A DNA stretch of 64,000 nucleotides from Rhizoclosmatium globosum. Lineage: Eukaryota > Chytridiomycota > Chytridiomycetes > Chytridiales > Chytriomycetaceae. The stretch lies in assembly GCA_002104985.1 (NCBI GenBank), contig MCGO01000075.1, positions 124,001 to 188,000 of the forward strand, read 5' to 3'. The translations under genes and the position numbers were made by a program. Positions within the stretch are counted from its first letter, which is position 1, and each line of letters opens with the position of its first letter. The notes under the pieces were generated by a model. The model searched no databases. It saw only the letters and a list, made by a program, of their open reading frames with translations, and had not been told where the DNA came from. Shown here in pieces: positions 11,251 through 22,145 of the stretch.

Positions 11251-11342
11251 CAGCCACCATTGAGAAAATCCTCTCTTTTCTTTTGGCAAGCAGCCACCAG
11301 CCAGAAAATCCGGCCAGTCCTCATCCACCATTCACAAAATCC
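11251..11342 (+). repeat. Three 21-nt subterminal direct repeats of the element
   Basis: Copies at 11251-11271, 11291-11311 and 11322-11342 share CAxCCACCAxxxxxxAAAATCC (written with gaps). They lie just upstream of the recombinase gene and contain the core AATCC also present in the GAAATCCT octamers at both element ends. They could be binding sites for the recombinase's N-terminal finger or for its promoter; that role is inferred. Confidence 0.6.
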
Positions 11343-11438
11343 CTCACCACCGCACCACCACAACCCTCATCCCATGCCCTCTCCATCTCAATCTACACAT
11401 TAAATGATATATTTTATTGAAACTAATACACAATATAA

Positions 11439-14400
11439 ACTTTCTACAGAGTCTACTGCTGCCAATGCGGCGATGAATGCCACGAAGACGACGATATCGA
11501 GTACCACCAGATTACCTGCTTCTTCTGTCGCTGCAATCTACACAGGGAATGCTCGTCGCGAACGATTGGATCAAGCAATGGTTTCTTTCAGTGCAAGGAC
11601 CGTTCGATTTGTGATGCTCGCTCTTTAATTTTGTCCTCAACACCATCTCAACCACAACACCCTCAACCACGTGTGCCCGTCCCAGAATCTGTTACTGAAA
11701 TGTCGGCTGGCTACTCGGAAGGACCGGCTTTCCCTCACGACGACCCTCGCAATGTTGTCGACCACCAACTCGCACCAAATGAACCCAGCAACACAGCATT
11801 TGACGCGTCTCGCTTCATCGATGGTGCGACTGGCCTTCCTCTGTCTCAGACGGACCCGGCACGTCTTCGAATGTTTCAAGCTTCGCACTATCGCGCTGTT
11901 CAGCAAAATAGGCAGGACCAGATGTAAGCACTTCGTCTAACAAAGCGCTGCGGTCCTAACTAACCATCTTTCTTTAGATTCACAAATGGTCCGAGTCAGT
12001 TGCCTCCGAATTACGTCGCGCCGTTGTTCTCCGGTCTTGTTGGCACAAGTCGACCAGAACTCGGACATCGTCCAACTGCTGCCACTGCCCCTCCACCTCC
12101 CGAACCAGCCACCGCCTCCTCCTCTTCCTCAAAGCCGAAAGCCAAAAAAGCGAAGACGGATTCTGCCGCCGACGCTCCGCCGCCACCACCTGTTCTTTGC
12201 AACCATTGCAATGAGCCTGTTACCAACACCGCCCCGGGATCCCAGTGCTTCTACGCCCCTCACGCTGTCCACAACAAGAAAGCGTGCTCTGATCGACACC
12301 AAAATGGACGTGCGTGTCACGACTGTATTGCGAACAAGATTGAAGGTAAGGTTGTTCCTCTATCATTATCAACGCTTACACTCCGCTTTTGTTGTTTAGC
12401 ACCTGCTCATCGTTCGAAAAATAATCGTATGTTCAAAGTTACCGGCAAGAACCACTTTGTTCCTTACCAAGTGCCGGCTCCGTCAACCTCTACCTCCACT
12501 GCCAGTGTTGCAAAACCGAAGAAAAAGTCTGGTCCACGGAAGGACAAGCCCAAGGCTTCCGTGGCACTTGTCGATGGCTCTATTGTTCTTCTTCCCGCCA
12601 CTGATCCCATTCCCCGTCCTCTGCCTCAGCCGGTTCTTCAATCCTATCTCCTCCGTGAAGATATGAACTTTCCCCTCGTTCTCGAGTTCGACCGAAAGAC
12701 GCCACTTCAAGACATACTTGATATGGCAGTCCGCGTTGCTGCCAGATTACTTCAAGACGAGCTTTTGGAGTACGTTCGTGCGAAAGGTAACCAATGCTTG
12801 GTTCTGTGTGTATTTCTAAACAAATAGTCAGTGGTTTTCATAGACGCAGGTGGAATTACTCGTCCTGACATTGAGGCGCAGTCGCACTTTAATTTGTTGA
12901 TCCTCTTTGGCCGTGGATACCATTTCACAAGAAAGCCCATCATCGCTATTGTTGACATGTATGATACATGCCTCCGAGACGTCTCCGACCATGCCATTTT
13001 GGAAAATCGCAACGTTTTTTTCTCAAACATGAGAAAAGCCGCAAGGTGGATGTGCGAACCAGATCAGAGAACCCACACAGCTCATGTTCGATACTGGTGT
13101 TATTATCTGGTAAGTTTGCCGATTTCTGTCTTCAGTCTTTGCTCAACAATTGTTTTCAGGAATTGATTCCAATTTGGATTGAAAATCAAAAGGCTGCTGG
13201 ATACGGCGTGGCACATTTTGAATCAACGTACCACATTACAATCTACTCGTCCCTTATTTCTCGGTTTTTGGAGATGCTTCTCGTGACAGATTCAAAGAAG
13301 GGGGACTTTGACGGCGACACTGGAAAGAAGAGTGTATGTTTTGTGATTGTGTTTTTTCCCTGACGTTTCTGTATAGGGTGTTCTTAAAAACGCCCATTCA
13401 AGTATTGCTTGGGTATCTCGAGCATTTCGTTGCGTGAATATGCATGTTCCCCTTGAACAGTATGGCTGTGGAGGAAGATCGTCAGACCAGTGCATTACAC
13501 ATCATGATGCCCTTGAGTCTGGAAGATTGCATAAAGCAAGCCGAATTCGAGAGTAAGTGAAACATCATTTATTTTACTCTTCTCATTCATAATGTATGTA
13601 GGAAGCAAGCGCACAACCCACACGGAACTATTCAAGGACAGCTCGAGAAGTTTCTCGATTTTGACACCCAGATGAAAATGCGACGTTTTCTCTTCCGCCA
13701 AGACCGAACAACTCTCCAGTCCTCTGGTTGGTTTGTGATCAAGATTATGAACTACGAGTGGGCTACTGGGAATCGGGTTTCTGAAGCTCGCCATCTTACG
13801 TGGGCTGAAAACAAGTTGATGAAGTTGGAAATCAACAAGAGCGAAAAAGTAGACGAACACTTGTCTTCGTTGGTGCAGGGTCCGAAGGCGCCTGAGGTGA
13901 ATGGCGAGTTTCTGTATGGTGCCGCGTTTATGATTACTGGAGCCAAGACTGCTGTATGTGCATTTATGAACTTCATTCAAATGTTAACATGATTTCAGAA
14001 TGCTCGCGCCGCCTCGGGCAAGGGAGACGCTCACTATGCATACTTAGCAGAAACGCAACATCCACTCATGTGCTTTTCATTCATTGTGATGTTGGAGCTT
14101 GTGATGGAATACCATGGCTTCTTGAAGACTCCCGAGCAAAAAAAGGCGTTTCTTCCATTCCACCAAGGTATTGCTGGTCTTCGAGCTCGTTACGTGTTCT
14201 ATGGTGCAAACTGGGAAAGTCCTGCTTCATACAGTTGCTTCTATTACCAACTGGTCAAAGTCCTCAAAAAATTCGATCTTAAAATTGATGGTATGTGCAC
14301 GCATTGACCTCTCGCAACTCGCATTCTAACATTATCCTCAGAAAAAGCGGTTCACATGTTTCGAATGCTCTGGGGAGAGCGACTACGTGCAGCTGGTGTT

Positions 14401-15930
14401 CCTGAAGATGCTATTGAGAGTCTGTGGAACTTCGATGATTCGTCGAAGAAAAAAGCGAGTGTCAAGGATGATTTCTATATTTACACTCCGGCTCCCGCGA
14501 CCGTCGTCGCCTCTGGTAACCACAACCATCGTGCAAAATCGATTCCAATCCATCGAAAGTGCGATATTCCCTCCTCGCTATCATCTTTGGTTTTTGACGG
14601 TGCCGTCGTCCAGTTCCGAATCAATCTGTCAGATCCTGAAAAGGCCAAACCACTCTGCCTACGCTTCAACTCGAACACTAATCAGATGGATGAAGGTCTT
14701 GAGTCTCTTGTGTCGTTGAAGTATATCTGCAGTTGGTTTGAGTGGGCTGTTGATGGATTATTCTACAACATGGCCTTCCTGCGAGTGTTTGAGACTGAGT
14801 TGGTTCCGTGGGAGGACAATAAGGAGACAGGAGTGAAGAGTAAGCTTATCTATTTGTTTATTGAATTTGACTCTTGCGCTATAGAATCCCCGATTTGGAT
14901 GTTACTTCCGACGGCTTTTGAATCTGTTGAGTTTCGTACCATTTGTGTAAAGGTTGAACGACAGGAAAAGGAGGCGTTCGCACAACGTAACGGCAACTTG
15001 AACGGAACTTTTCGCTCTGATATGAATCCAGCATTGTTTGACGACTTCCTGAGTCGATTGTTGCCCGAAGTTTCGGAGAAAATCCAGAATTCTGCTGATG
15101 CTTTACTGGAAAGGCTGGACTCTGCATTTACGGCAAAGTTGAACGTCATTTCGAACTTAGTCACTGGCATTGCTCGTTCAACTGGAACTCCTCTGATTGA
15201 AGCTGATTCTAATGGTGCAACTGTCTCGGTTCCAGTCGTCCCTGTCGATCCAACTCCAGTTGCTTCTGTCGCAGTTGATCCTGTACCTGTAACTACTGTC
15301 AGCGAGCTGCCGCAATCAATCGAATCGCTGTCGTTGTCGACTTCAGCGACTACTGGTCCAATGTCAAATCCCGAATTCGTTGATGCCCAGCAATGGGGTC
15401 TGCTTTCTGTGAAATACCGCAGACCGTACGATTCTACTTCGTTGCCAGAATCTCTCGACAATATCCCCATTTGTGACTTGGCTAACTTTGGTCATCCAAC
15501 ACCGAAAGCGATGATTAATGAAGTGGTTGATACTGCCATCACTCACTTCCCTGTGATGCATCGCCGCCATTTTATGAATTGGAGAAAGGCGCCGCACAAT
15601 CCCTTGGAGAACAAGTATGCTCGGTACGGGAATGTTGTGGCTCATGTCGTTCACGCTATTGAGAAGTTGAAGGAAGAGGGGAAGAGTTATACGTTGCAAG
15701 ACGGGATCGACAGTGTATACGACGACAAACGTTTTTGGTCATCAACAAAAAAGGATGGCGAGATTGTTTACCTGGCTTTTTCATTGACTATGCTTGCGAA
15801 AGCCGCTCCGGGACTAAAGAAGGACGATTTTGGGTTGAAGGCAGTTGAGGCGGAGGTCAAAGCGAGGAGTGCTGAAGCGTTGAAGAAGAAGAAGGAAAAT
15901 GAGAAAGTTCGAAGAATGTTGAATGATTGA
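11439..15930 (+). CDS. Zinc-finger tyrosine recombinase (Crypton-like), 10 visible exons
   Basis: Exons by eye: <11439-11923, 11978-12345, 12400-12786, 12844-13109, 13160-13333, 13377-13552, 13602-13953, 13999-14290, 14342-14839, 14885-15930. The frame runs through every join. The N-terminus has a Cys/His cluster YCCQCGDECHE..CFFCRCNLHREC and a second one CNHCNEPV..CHDC. The catalytic domain shows box I TGNRVSEARHLTW (Arg codon 13774), a Crypton-like HPLMCFSFIVMLELV, H-x-x-R in HMFRMLW (14353-14364), and Tyr in FYIYTP (14475 or 14481). That gives R..HxxR..Y. About 450 residues follow, with a basic helical C-terminus. The start codon is unresolved: no ATG lies in frame before the first stop upstream (about 11436), so a first exon may be missing. 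Confidence 0.8.
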
Positions 15931-16315
15931 TAAAGTTGTTATGTGTTCTTTATTTGTTTTAAACTATCTTCGAAACGATGAACAACGTCACCGACGATCC
16001 ACCCCCGTACGTTACCATCTGCGACATCCTTTCCGTCAACTCCTATTCAAATCGACTTTCTCAATACCTGCGTGTCTCTGCTGAGCGTAGCGATTGACTA
16101 TTGGTTGGAGCAGTTATGTTCAGTTCGCTCTATCACACCCAGGCCGATGTTCTGCTTCATCCACCCCTTAAACCTTATCAGTTATGATCCTTACCACCGG
16201 TTCTGGCGTTTGGAAGTGGCCTTTAGCCACGGATGGCCGGTGACGGTGGAGGATGGTGGTGGTCGAAATCCTCCCCCAAAATCGTTTTTCAGGATTTCAG
16301 GACCATTGAACATAC
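15931..16315. other. Right end of the recombinase element, non-coding
   Basis: This 385-bp stretch between the recombinase stop and the tRNA 5' part has no convincing gene. It holds the octamer GAAATCCT in both orientations (16265-16272 plus, 16291-16298 minus) and a purine-rich GGAGGATGGTGGTGG block. It probably contains the transcription end of the recombinase gene and the recombination site. Confidence 0.6.
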
Positions 16316-16333
16316 CCACTACACTATACAACA
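16316..16333 (-). tRNA. tRNA-Gln 5' part of a split gene
   Basis: On the minus strand the sequence reads TGTTGTA (acceptor 5' strand) then TAGTGTAGTGG (D-stem and A-box start), and stops at the D-loop where the other part at 11107 resumes. Fourteen consecutive bases, GTATAGTGTAGTGG, match the expected tRNA-Gln. Six of seven acceptor positions pair with the 3' part (one is a G-T wobble). The first pair is mismatched, which fits decay after disruption, or a mimic carried by the element. Confidence 0.75.
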
Positions 16334-16718
16334 CTTGACGTTCCACAGAGGTGTCGAGGGCCTTGTAGCCAAAAAAAAATACTCAAATTAGAGTTAAAAC
16401 GATCTTCCACATACTGATATCAATATTTCTAGCTTTATTTACTGTTTGGTTGCAGATTTTAGGTCTAGGTGGGAGTTCTAGCTGGATTTGGGTGCGTTTG
16501 AGATTTGAGGTTGCACCCCTCCAGTTGAGCTTTGTTTCAACGTCATTGTTATATATCCTTGAGGGGATAACTCGGCAGCACTTCATACGTATTCACATGT
16601 TCAGTTATTCCGAAGCTGATCGCTTTTTGAGGCTGGCGAACAGCGATCTCCTCTTATCAACTAACTCACTAATGCTATTTATTATGATACTACATGAGAC
16701 CTCTCACAACACACTTTC
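16334..16718. other. Intergenic, nothing recognised
   Basis: No coding stretch with family resemblance. It includes an A9 run (16372-16380) and the region that would be the 5' flank of the split tRNA gene. Confidence 0.5.
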
Positions 16719-17552
16719 TTAATCCTTTCGTTCCTTTCCTTCCTCCAATCTCTGTACATTCCCGCTTACGTTCTCGCGAGAAACCTTTTCGTGCCATGCG
16801 CATACCTTCCTCCACAGTACTACAACATTGTCCGTCGTGCGATACTTCTGGAATTCAATACCAAAGCAGAATTTAGCCATTTGGCTCAACGCAAGTTCCA
16901 CCAGTGCATAGAACAAAGTAAGACTGACTGCGGCACACACAACCTGAATAACAACTTGGAGCGGATACGGAATCATTGCAAGTGACGTGGCGGTGCGTTT
17001 GACAAAGTAACTCATGACAGACATTGAGAGAACAAGGGTATTCGAGAACGCATCTTCAGTGATAATCGTTGCAGCAACTTTCACAGTTGGTGAATTTCGC
17101 CATCTTTTTGACTGGTTCATTATAACTGCACTTGCTATGATGCATGCGTTGAATCGAGCGTGGAAGGAGAGGAGGGTGGTTTCATAGATAGGATCGATGT
17201 AGATGAGGAAGAGGAAGTAGAGCGGGGTGCCGAGCAGGAAGAGGGGTTGCTGACAGCGGAGGTATGCGGCAATTGTGAGTGTACTGAATGCAAAGAGAAA
17301 GACGGGTTGGAAGCACGGCTGGAACTCTGGGATTCCAAGCATGATGCCAAGACCGACGATGAATGGAAGTGCAATGGCGTGGATTTGACGGGATATATCC
17401 GTTGTGTATCCTACAATTTTGTCGAGTTCGGAGTCGGATAGCTCGGACAAGTCGTTGTGACGAGGTATGGTGAATTGAGTGAAGGTGGTCATCACGATGA
17501 TTTTGGCAAAGTTTGTGGCTGGCAGTCCGCTAACATTCACACCGAAGAACAT
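16719..17552 (-). CDS. Multi-pass membrane protein of unknown function
   Basis: Single-exon frame of about 277 aa; ATG at 17552 (a later ATG at 17492 is possible). I see about five hydrophobic segments: ALPFIVGLGIMLGI, PVFLFAFSTLTIAAYL, FLLGTPLYFLFLIYI, a weaker one near ACIIASAVIM, and VVIQVVCAAVSLTLFYALVE. A soluble basic C-terminus follows (KVCAWHEKVSRENV). No motif identifies the family. Its position beside the tRNA/recombinase insertion is probably coincidental. Confidence 0.6.
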   Translation of the reverse strand: MFFGVNVSGLPATNFAKIIVMTTFTQFTIPRHNDLSELSDSELDKIVGYTTDISRQIHAIALPFIVGLGIMLGIPEFQPCFQPVFLFAFSTLTIAAYLRCQQPLFLLGTPLYFLFLIYIDPIYETTLLSFHARFNACIIASAVIMNQSKRWRNSPTVKVAATIITEDAFSNTLVLSMSVMSYFVKRTATSLAMIPYPLQVVIQVVCAAVSLTLFYALVELALSQMAKFCFGIEFQKYRTTDNVVVLWRKVCAWHEKVSRENVSGNVQRLEEGKERKD

Positions 17553-17579
17553 AATTTGCGATGAGAAATAGATGGTCAC

Positions 17580-18010
17580 TTTGAACTTTATTTATTACTC
17601 ATTATACGCAAACCAAATGAAATTCTCCCATCTTCAAACAAAAATCTGCAGGCACTCTAACAATAATCATGTCTAAAATCCAAGTGGATCAAATTATCCC
17701 ATTCAAGGCCAGGCATGCGAGCATGTTCTAAAATGCTTGACGTTGAAGGAGCCAACCTATAATTATGAGCTGGAGTCCGAAATGCGATGTAACGACCGTG
17801 ATTCTCTGGTTACTTTCTTGACGCTACTCAAAATGTTGATTTCCGCGTGTGGCTTTCAGTTTTTGAGACAAACAATTAAATTTCCAAATATATAGGTACA
17901 TAGAGAATATTTGTTAACGGCAAAACACATAAATTTTGATGTGCTATTTCAGGAATATGTACATGTCCGTTCTACTGCTCTCATCCTAGGTTTACTTTAT
18001 TCACGTCACT
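17580..18010. other. Intergenic, nothing recognised
   Basis: AT-rich spacer of about 430 bp between two converging or tail-on genes; no RNA gene, repeat or coding fragment was recognised. Confidence 0.5.
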
Positions 18011-19136
18011 TTACCAACTACCAGGACGACTTTCTTTTATAGTCCATCGAAATGTATTCAACTCGGAGCTCCTGTTTCCTTGAAGATTTACTTTTTTCCA
18101 GGAATAGGAGGGTCTCTCACTGAATTTTCTATCGTAGAAGCCTGCAGGCACACATCCTTCCAATCGGTTCTCCTGCAAATACATGTACCACAGTTTATCT
18201 AACTTCGAGAGATTATTTGGAATCTTCCCATATAGACCACAGTTATTCAAATGTAGTTCCACAAGCGACTTCAGCTGACCCAATTCAGGCGGAATCTTGC
18301 AATTCAGATTTGTGTGGCTCAAGTCCATCAATCTAAGGTTCTCGAGTTGACCATATTCTGCTGGAATGGGCCCTTTGATACTTGTATAAGGCAGCTTCAG
18401 TTCACTTAAGTTCACAAGACGTCCGAATTCGGGCGGAAGTGTACCCGATAAAGTTGGATTGTTGCCAAAATTGAGAGTTTCCAGATTAATGAGGCAACCT
18501 AATTCAGCGGGAATCGGGCCTTTCAAATCGTTGCATGACAGATTCAGGTACTTCAAACGATTCAGGTGGCCGATTTCTTTTGGAATGGGTCCAACAATAC
18601 GGTTGTTGTACAAATTGAGTGTTGTTAGGTAAACGAGGTTACCCAATTCAGAGGGAATGGGACCGTTCAGATCGTTGTATGTCAGAATTAAGTACGTCAA
18701 ACGATCCAGTTGGCCGATTTCTTTTGGGATAGGTCCAGTGAAACTGGAGCGTGCGAGATTTAACGTCGTTGCGTTTGTCACAAGTCCAAGAGCAGCAGGG
18801 ACATAAACATTCGAAATTGGATGATTTAATAATTGGAAGTCAATTGCTTGCAAGTCTTGCATACAGTTGAGAGCGATTGCTTCTTGGAATTGGGGAGGGG
18901 ATGTTGAGGAACGAAGCAATCAAGTCCGCCTTGTTCGCAAACTCGCAAAGTACCATTCGTGCATATTCAGATGAATAAACATAGTCTTTGAAAGGTCTGG
19001 ATACTCTGGCAATGCGGAATGCCTCACGTGGGAGGAGCCAGCTGAATATCATCATGATCAGCTCAAAAGGTAGCTGGACTGTGCCTTCTTGCGGTCTAGT
19101 GCTCGTTTCGTTGGCTACTTGCTTGTTCTCACTCAT
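18011..19136 (-). CDS. F-box protein with plant-type leucine-rich repeats (frame break inside)
   Basis: The first frame (19136 to 18840) starts MSENKQVANETSTRPQEGTV and has an F-box-like segment LPFELIMMIFSWLLPREAFR. The second (18919 to 18011) carries about eight repeats of about 24 residues with the pattern LTxLNLxxNxLxGPIPxELGxLxxL, for example LNGPIPSELGNLVYLTTLNL. The frames overlap by 80 bp around PSPxPxF, with no credible intron, so one base is lost or gained near 18870-18900 (C-rich run). GPIPxELG is the extracellular plant-specific LRR consensus, rare inside an F-box protein. Either a pseudogene or an assembly error. Confidence 0.7.
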
Positions 19137-19223
19137 AGCGAAGTACTGATATTGAAAACTTGATGGTTGTTCCTTTCAGTTCAGACACAATAAATAGAAC
19201 AGATTTTAGCTGTCAAACATTGA

Positions 19224-20469
19224 ATGTCATCTCGAAAGTACAACTTGCGACATAGAGAACATGCTTTATTCCTATGCGCCATTGTCGGATCTTTGTGTTA
19301 TGTCCTGCTTCAAACTATTGGGTGGACCGAGGAACGTTCAACATTCCTCATAAACTCATCCCAGGACTACAACCAACATCCGACATTCACTAAAATTGAT
19401 CCAAACGATAAAGAAGCTCTCATAAAAAGTGGCTGTTTCGTGGATCCGCAAGCATACAAACCCGAAACGAAATTCAACGAGTCTCTATCAGACACGGCTG
19501 AAGATGCGTGGATCCGAATATTTCACACATGTTCTGCTATTGAGCCGGCGCATTTGAAGCGGTGCCCAATTCCGAATGCCTTTCATGGTGTTATGGGGAA
19601 TCATATGAAGTTCAAGTTCATTCACTATGTCGCGCTCAAGAGTGTGTACGAGGTTATGAAGCCATTTGCGATCTATATTCATGGTTTTAACTTCCCGATG
19701 GAGAATAAGCTGTTCCAAAAGGTACCTTTTCATTTGGGTTTCCATCCAACCTCATACCCAAATTCAATAGGCTATCCAAGACTTCAACCTCATTCTGATA
19801 CCATCGCGACGGCCTGATATGGTCTTTTTCAACGAAGTTAAGAATATTCAACACCAGTCCGACATTCTTCGAATGGAAATCAACATTCTCTATGGAGGAA
19901 TATACGCCGACTTTGACGTCCTCTGGCTACAATCTCTGCAAACAACTGATCTACTGTCTGGAAAACACGAAACAGTCCTCGCTGCCCAAACTCCAACAAA
20001 CCGTCCAAAAGGATGGATCGCAAACGGGGTCTTGATCAACAAACGTTGTGCCAGGTTCATGATTGATTGGTACAAGTTCTACGTCGTATTCAACGACCGT
20101 CTTTGGGATGCGCATTCTGTTGTGCTTCCGCACTTGCTCTGGAAAACCATTGCGAAGGAGGGGACTCGTTCAGGAGAGGTTTTGCATGTGGAGTTGTCTT
20201 CAATGCAGCAGCCGAGTTATTTCAGTCGGGAATTGATTCATACGAAGAAAGGATTAGTGGCTTGGAATTGGACGCAGAATATTGCTTGTCATTTGTGGTT
20301 TCGTTCGTATCCTGCGAAGAAAGCGTTAGGGTTTGGAACTGTGGAGAGTTTTGATGATCCTGTGGGGAGAATGGTGAGGTGGATATTATCTGGGGACAAA
20401 CGAGAGCCGTTTGATATGAAAAGAACGTATTTTCAGAATGAGACTCATATGAAAATAAACTCTTTGTAA
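19224..20469 (+). CDS. GT32-like glycosyltransferase, type II membrane protein, copy 1
   Basis: Join(19224..19721, 19771..20469), 398 aa; the 49-nt intron starts GTACC and ends CAATAG. An N-terminal signal anchor (ALFLCAIVGSLCYVLLQTIG, residues about 14-33) is followed by a lumenal catalytic domain. The DXD motif lies in YGGIYADFDVLWLQ, with RMEINILYGG before it; this is the sugar-nucleotide binding signature of the DXD-containing glycosyltransferase family (GT32, Och1/Sur1-like). Likely a Golgi mannosyl- or hexosyltransferase; donor and acceptor are unknown. It is a tandem partner of the gene at 20707 with the intron at the same site. Confidence 0.8.
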
Positions 20470-20706
20470 AATCGGGGAAGTGAAGCACTTGCACCAGAGC
20501 TGAGTAAAATTAGCCAAACTGTCTTAAAAGTGCCCAAGCATAATTTCTCGCCTCACATTAGCCGAAAGGTCGCGACTTCAGCTTCACAACACTTTTGTTT
20601 GTTGCCCGCCCTGTCAATTTTTTCAATCGACATTCCCAGTGGTGCCTTCATCCACCGTAAGACCCTCATGTGCATGAATTTATAACAGTTTTTATAGTGT
20701 TCATAG

Positions 20707-22041
20707 ATGTCCGATCGAAAGTTCCGATACCTCCTCATCCCAGTCGCAGGAGTTGCCCTCATTCTGACAGCCCTCGTCGCACTCAACACCCGCCACCACA
20801 AATTAAACCTGAGCCCGCGAAAACTATTCTGGAATTCAGAATCCACAAATCTTCAAGCTGGTGCAAAGAAAGCCCCATGGACGGGATGGGATGACAAAAA
20901 GTGGTTTGGAATTAGTACTATCGATCCAAACGACAAGGAGGCGCTTATCGCTGCGGGATGCTTTGTAGATCCTACAACGTATAAACCGGAAATTCCTGTG
21001 AATGAGCCGCTTCCTGATACTGCGAATGACGCGTGGGAACGGATGTATAATTCGTGTGTGGATATTACACCTCCAATGTTGACGCGTTGTCCGATCCCGA
21101 ATGCATATCACGGCGTGTTTGGTGATGGAATGGAGTTCAAGTTTCATCATTATGTTGCACTCAAAAGTGTGCATGATGTGTTGAAGCCGTTTGCCATGTA
21201 CATTCATGGATTTAACTTTCCGATGGAGAGTGAATTGTTTCAAAAGGTGAGTAGCACTGATGTATAATGTTCGGCAGATAACTCAAACCTATGGGAATAG
21301 GCAATTCAAGACTTCAACCTCATTTTAGTTCCAAGTCGCAAGGCCGACAAAGTATTTCATCTCGATGTCAAAGTATTGGAGCATCAATCCGATATTCTTC
21401 GTATGGAAATCAATACTGTGTATGGCGGTATCTACTCTGATTTTGACGTGTTCTGGCTACAACCCCTTCATCGCGAGCAGTCTGAAATCACCGACTTTTA
21501 CAAAGAGTTTTTAGATGGTGAGCATGAAACTGTTCTCGCTGGACAGTCTCCTCAAAATGGTGTCATCGGCCGAGTTGCGAATGGTGTCTTGATCAACAAA
21601 CGTTGTGCACGCTTCATGCAGGATTGGTACAAACTGTACCTTCTATTCAACGACCAAGATTGGGAATTTCATTCAGTCATCCTCCCGCATATTCTGTGGA
21701 AGACGATCGGAAGAACGGGAAGCCCGGCTGATGAACTGGTGCACGTCGAGCACTCATCTATGCAGCAACCTAGTTATGATTGGAGATCTTTGATTCATAC
21801 GCCACGAGGATTCACGGAATGGAACTGGACACAGAACATTGCGTGTCATTTATGGATTCGTGAATATGAGGGACGCGACAAACTCAATTTTGAGTCTATC
21901 AAGACTGTAAATGATCCTATTGGACGCATGGCTCGGTACATTTTGTGGGGGAACAAGAAGGAGAAGTTTGATATGAATATCAACTACTTTATCAATGAAA
22001 CGGACTTCCAGGAGGTGAAAAAGCGGGGTAATTCCGATTGA
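20707..22041 (+). CDS. GT32-like glycosyltransferase, type II membrane protein, copy 2
   Basis: Join(20707..21246, 21301..22041), 426 aa. Same layout as the copy at 19224: N-terminal anchor (YLLIPVAGVALILTALVAL), stem, conserved block DPNDKEALIAAGCFVDP, then DXD in YGGIYSDFDVFWLQ and a shared tail (IGRMARYILWG). The intron position after LFQK is identical, so the pair arose by tandem duplication after that intron was gained. Both keep catalytic residues and full length, so both may be functional, with different acceptors possible. Confidence 0.8.
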
Positions 22042-22145
22042 AAATGAATGATTGAATTCTTTGAGGGTTCTTTCTGAATAGATTCGTTACATTTATTGGA
22101 AATTTAACTTTTTCGCAAATCAGAGCATCACTTTCGCCATCATCT

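Larger units (their letters stand above)
11108..16315 (+). mobile_element. Crypton-like tyrosine-recombinase element inserted in a tRNA-Gln gene
   Basis: Borders are defined by the two halves of one tRNA: 3' part ending at 11107 and 5' part starting at 16316, both minus strand. The enclosed 5208 bp carry one gene, a tyrosine recombinase, on the plus strand. Both ends hold the octamer GAAATCCT (11129, 11234, 16265 on plus, 16291 on minus), and an imperfect inverted match follows it (GAAAAAxATTTTG near 11143-11155 and near 16276-16290). Only CC or ACC is shared at the two junctions, consistent with the short crossover of tyrosine recombinases rather than a long target duplication. No reverse transcriptase, DDE transposase or helicase was seen. 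Confidence 0.75.

Noticed and set aside
11404..11628. Open frame starting at an ATG at 11404, overlapping the recombinase N-terminus
   Set aside because: The other frame gives a clear Cys/His cluster that continues into the recombinase through good splice sites; this one shows no family features.
15360..15930. A GCR1_C domain, as in many Cryptons, at the end of the recombinase
   Set aside because: The C-terminal region has a few aromatic and basic residues in similar order, but not the full pattern; I could not support it.
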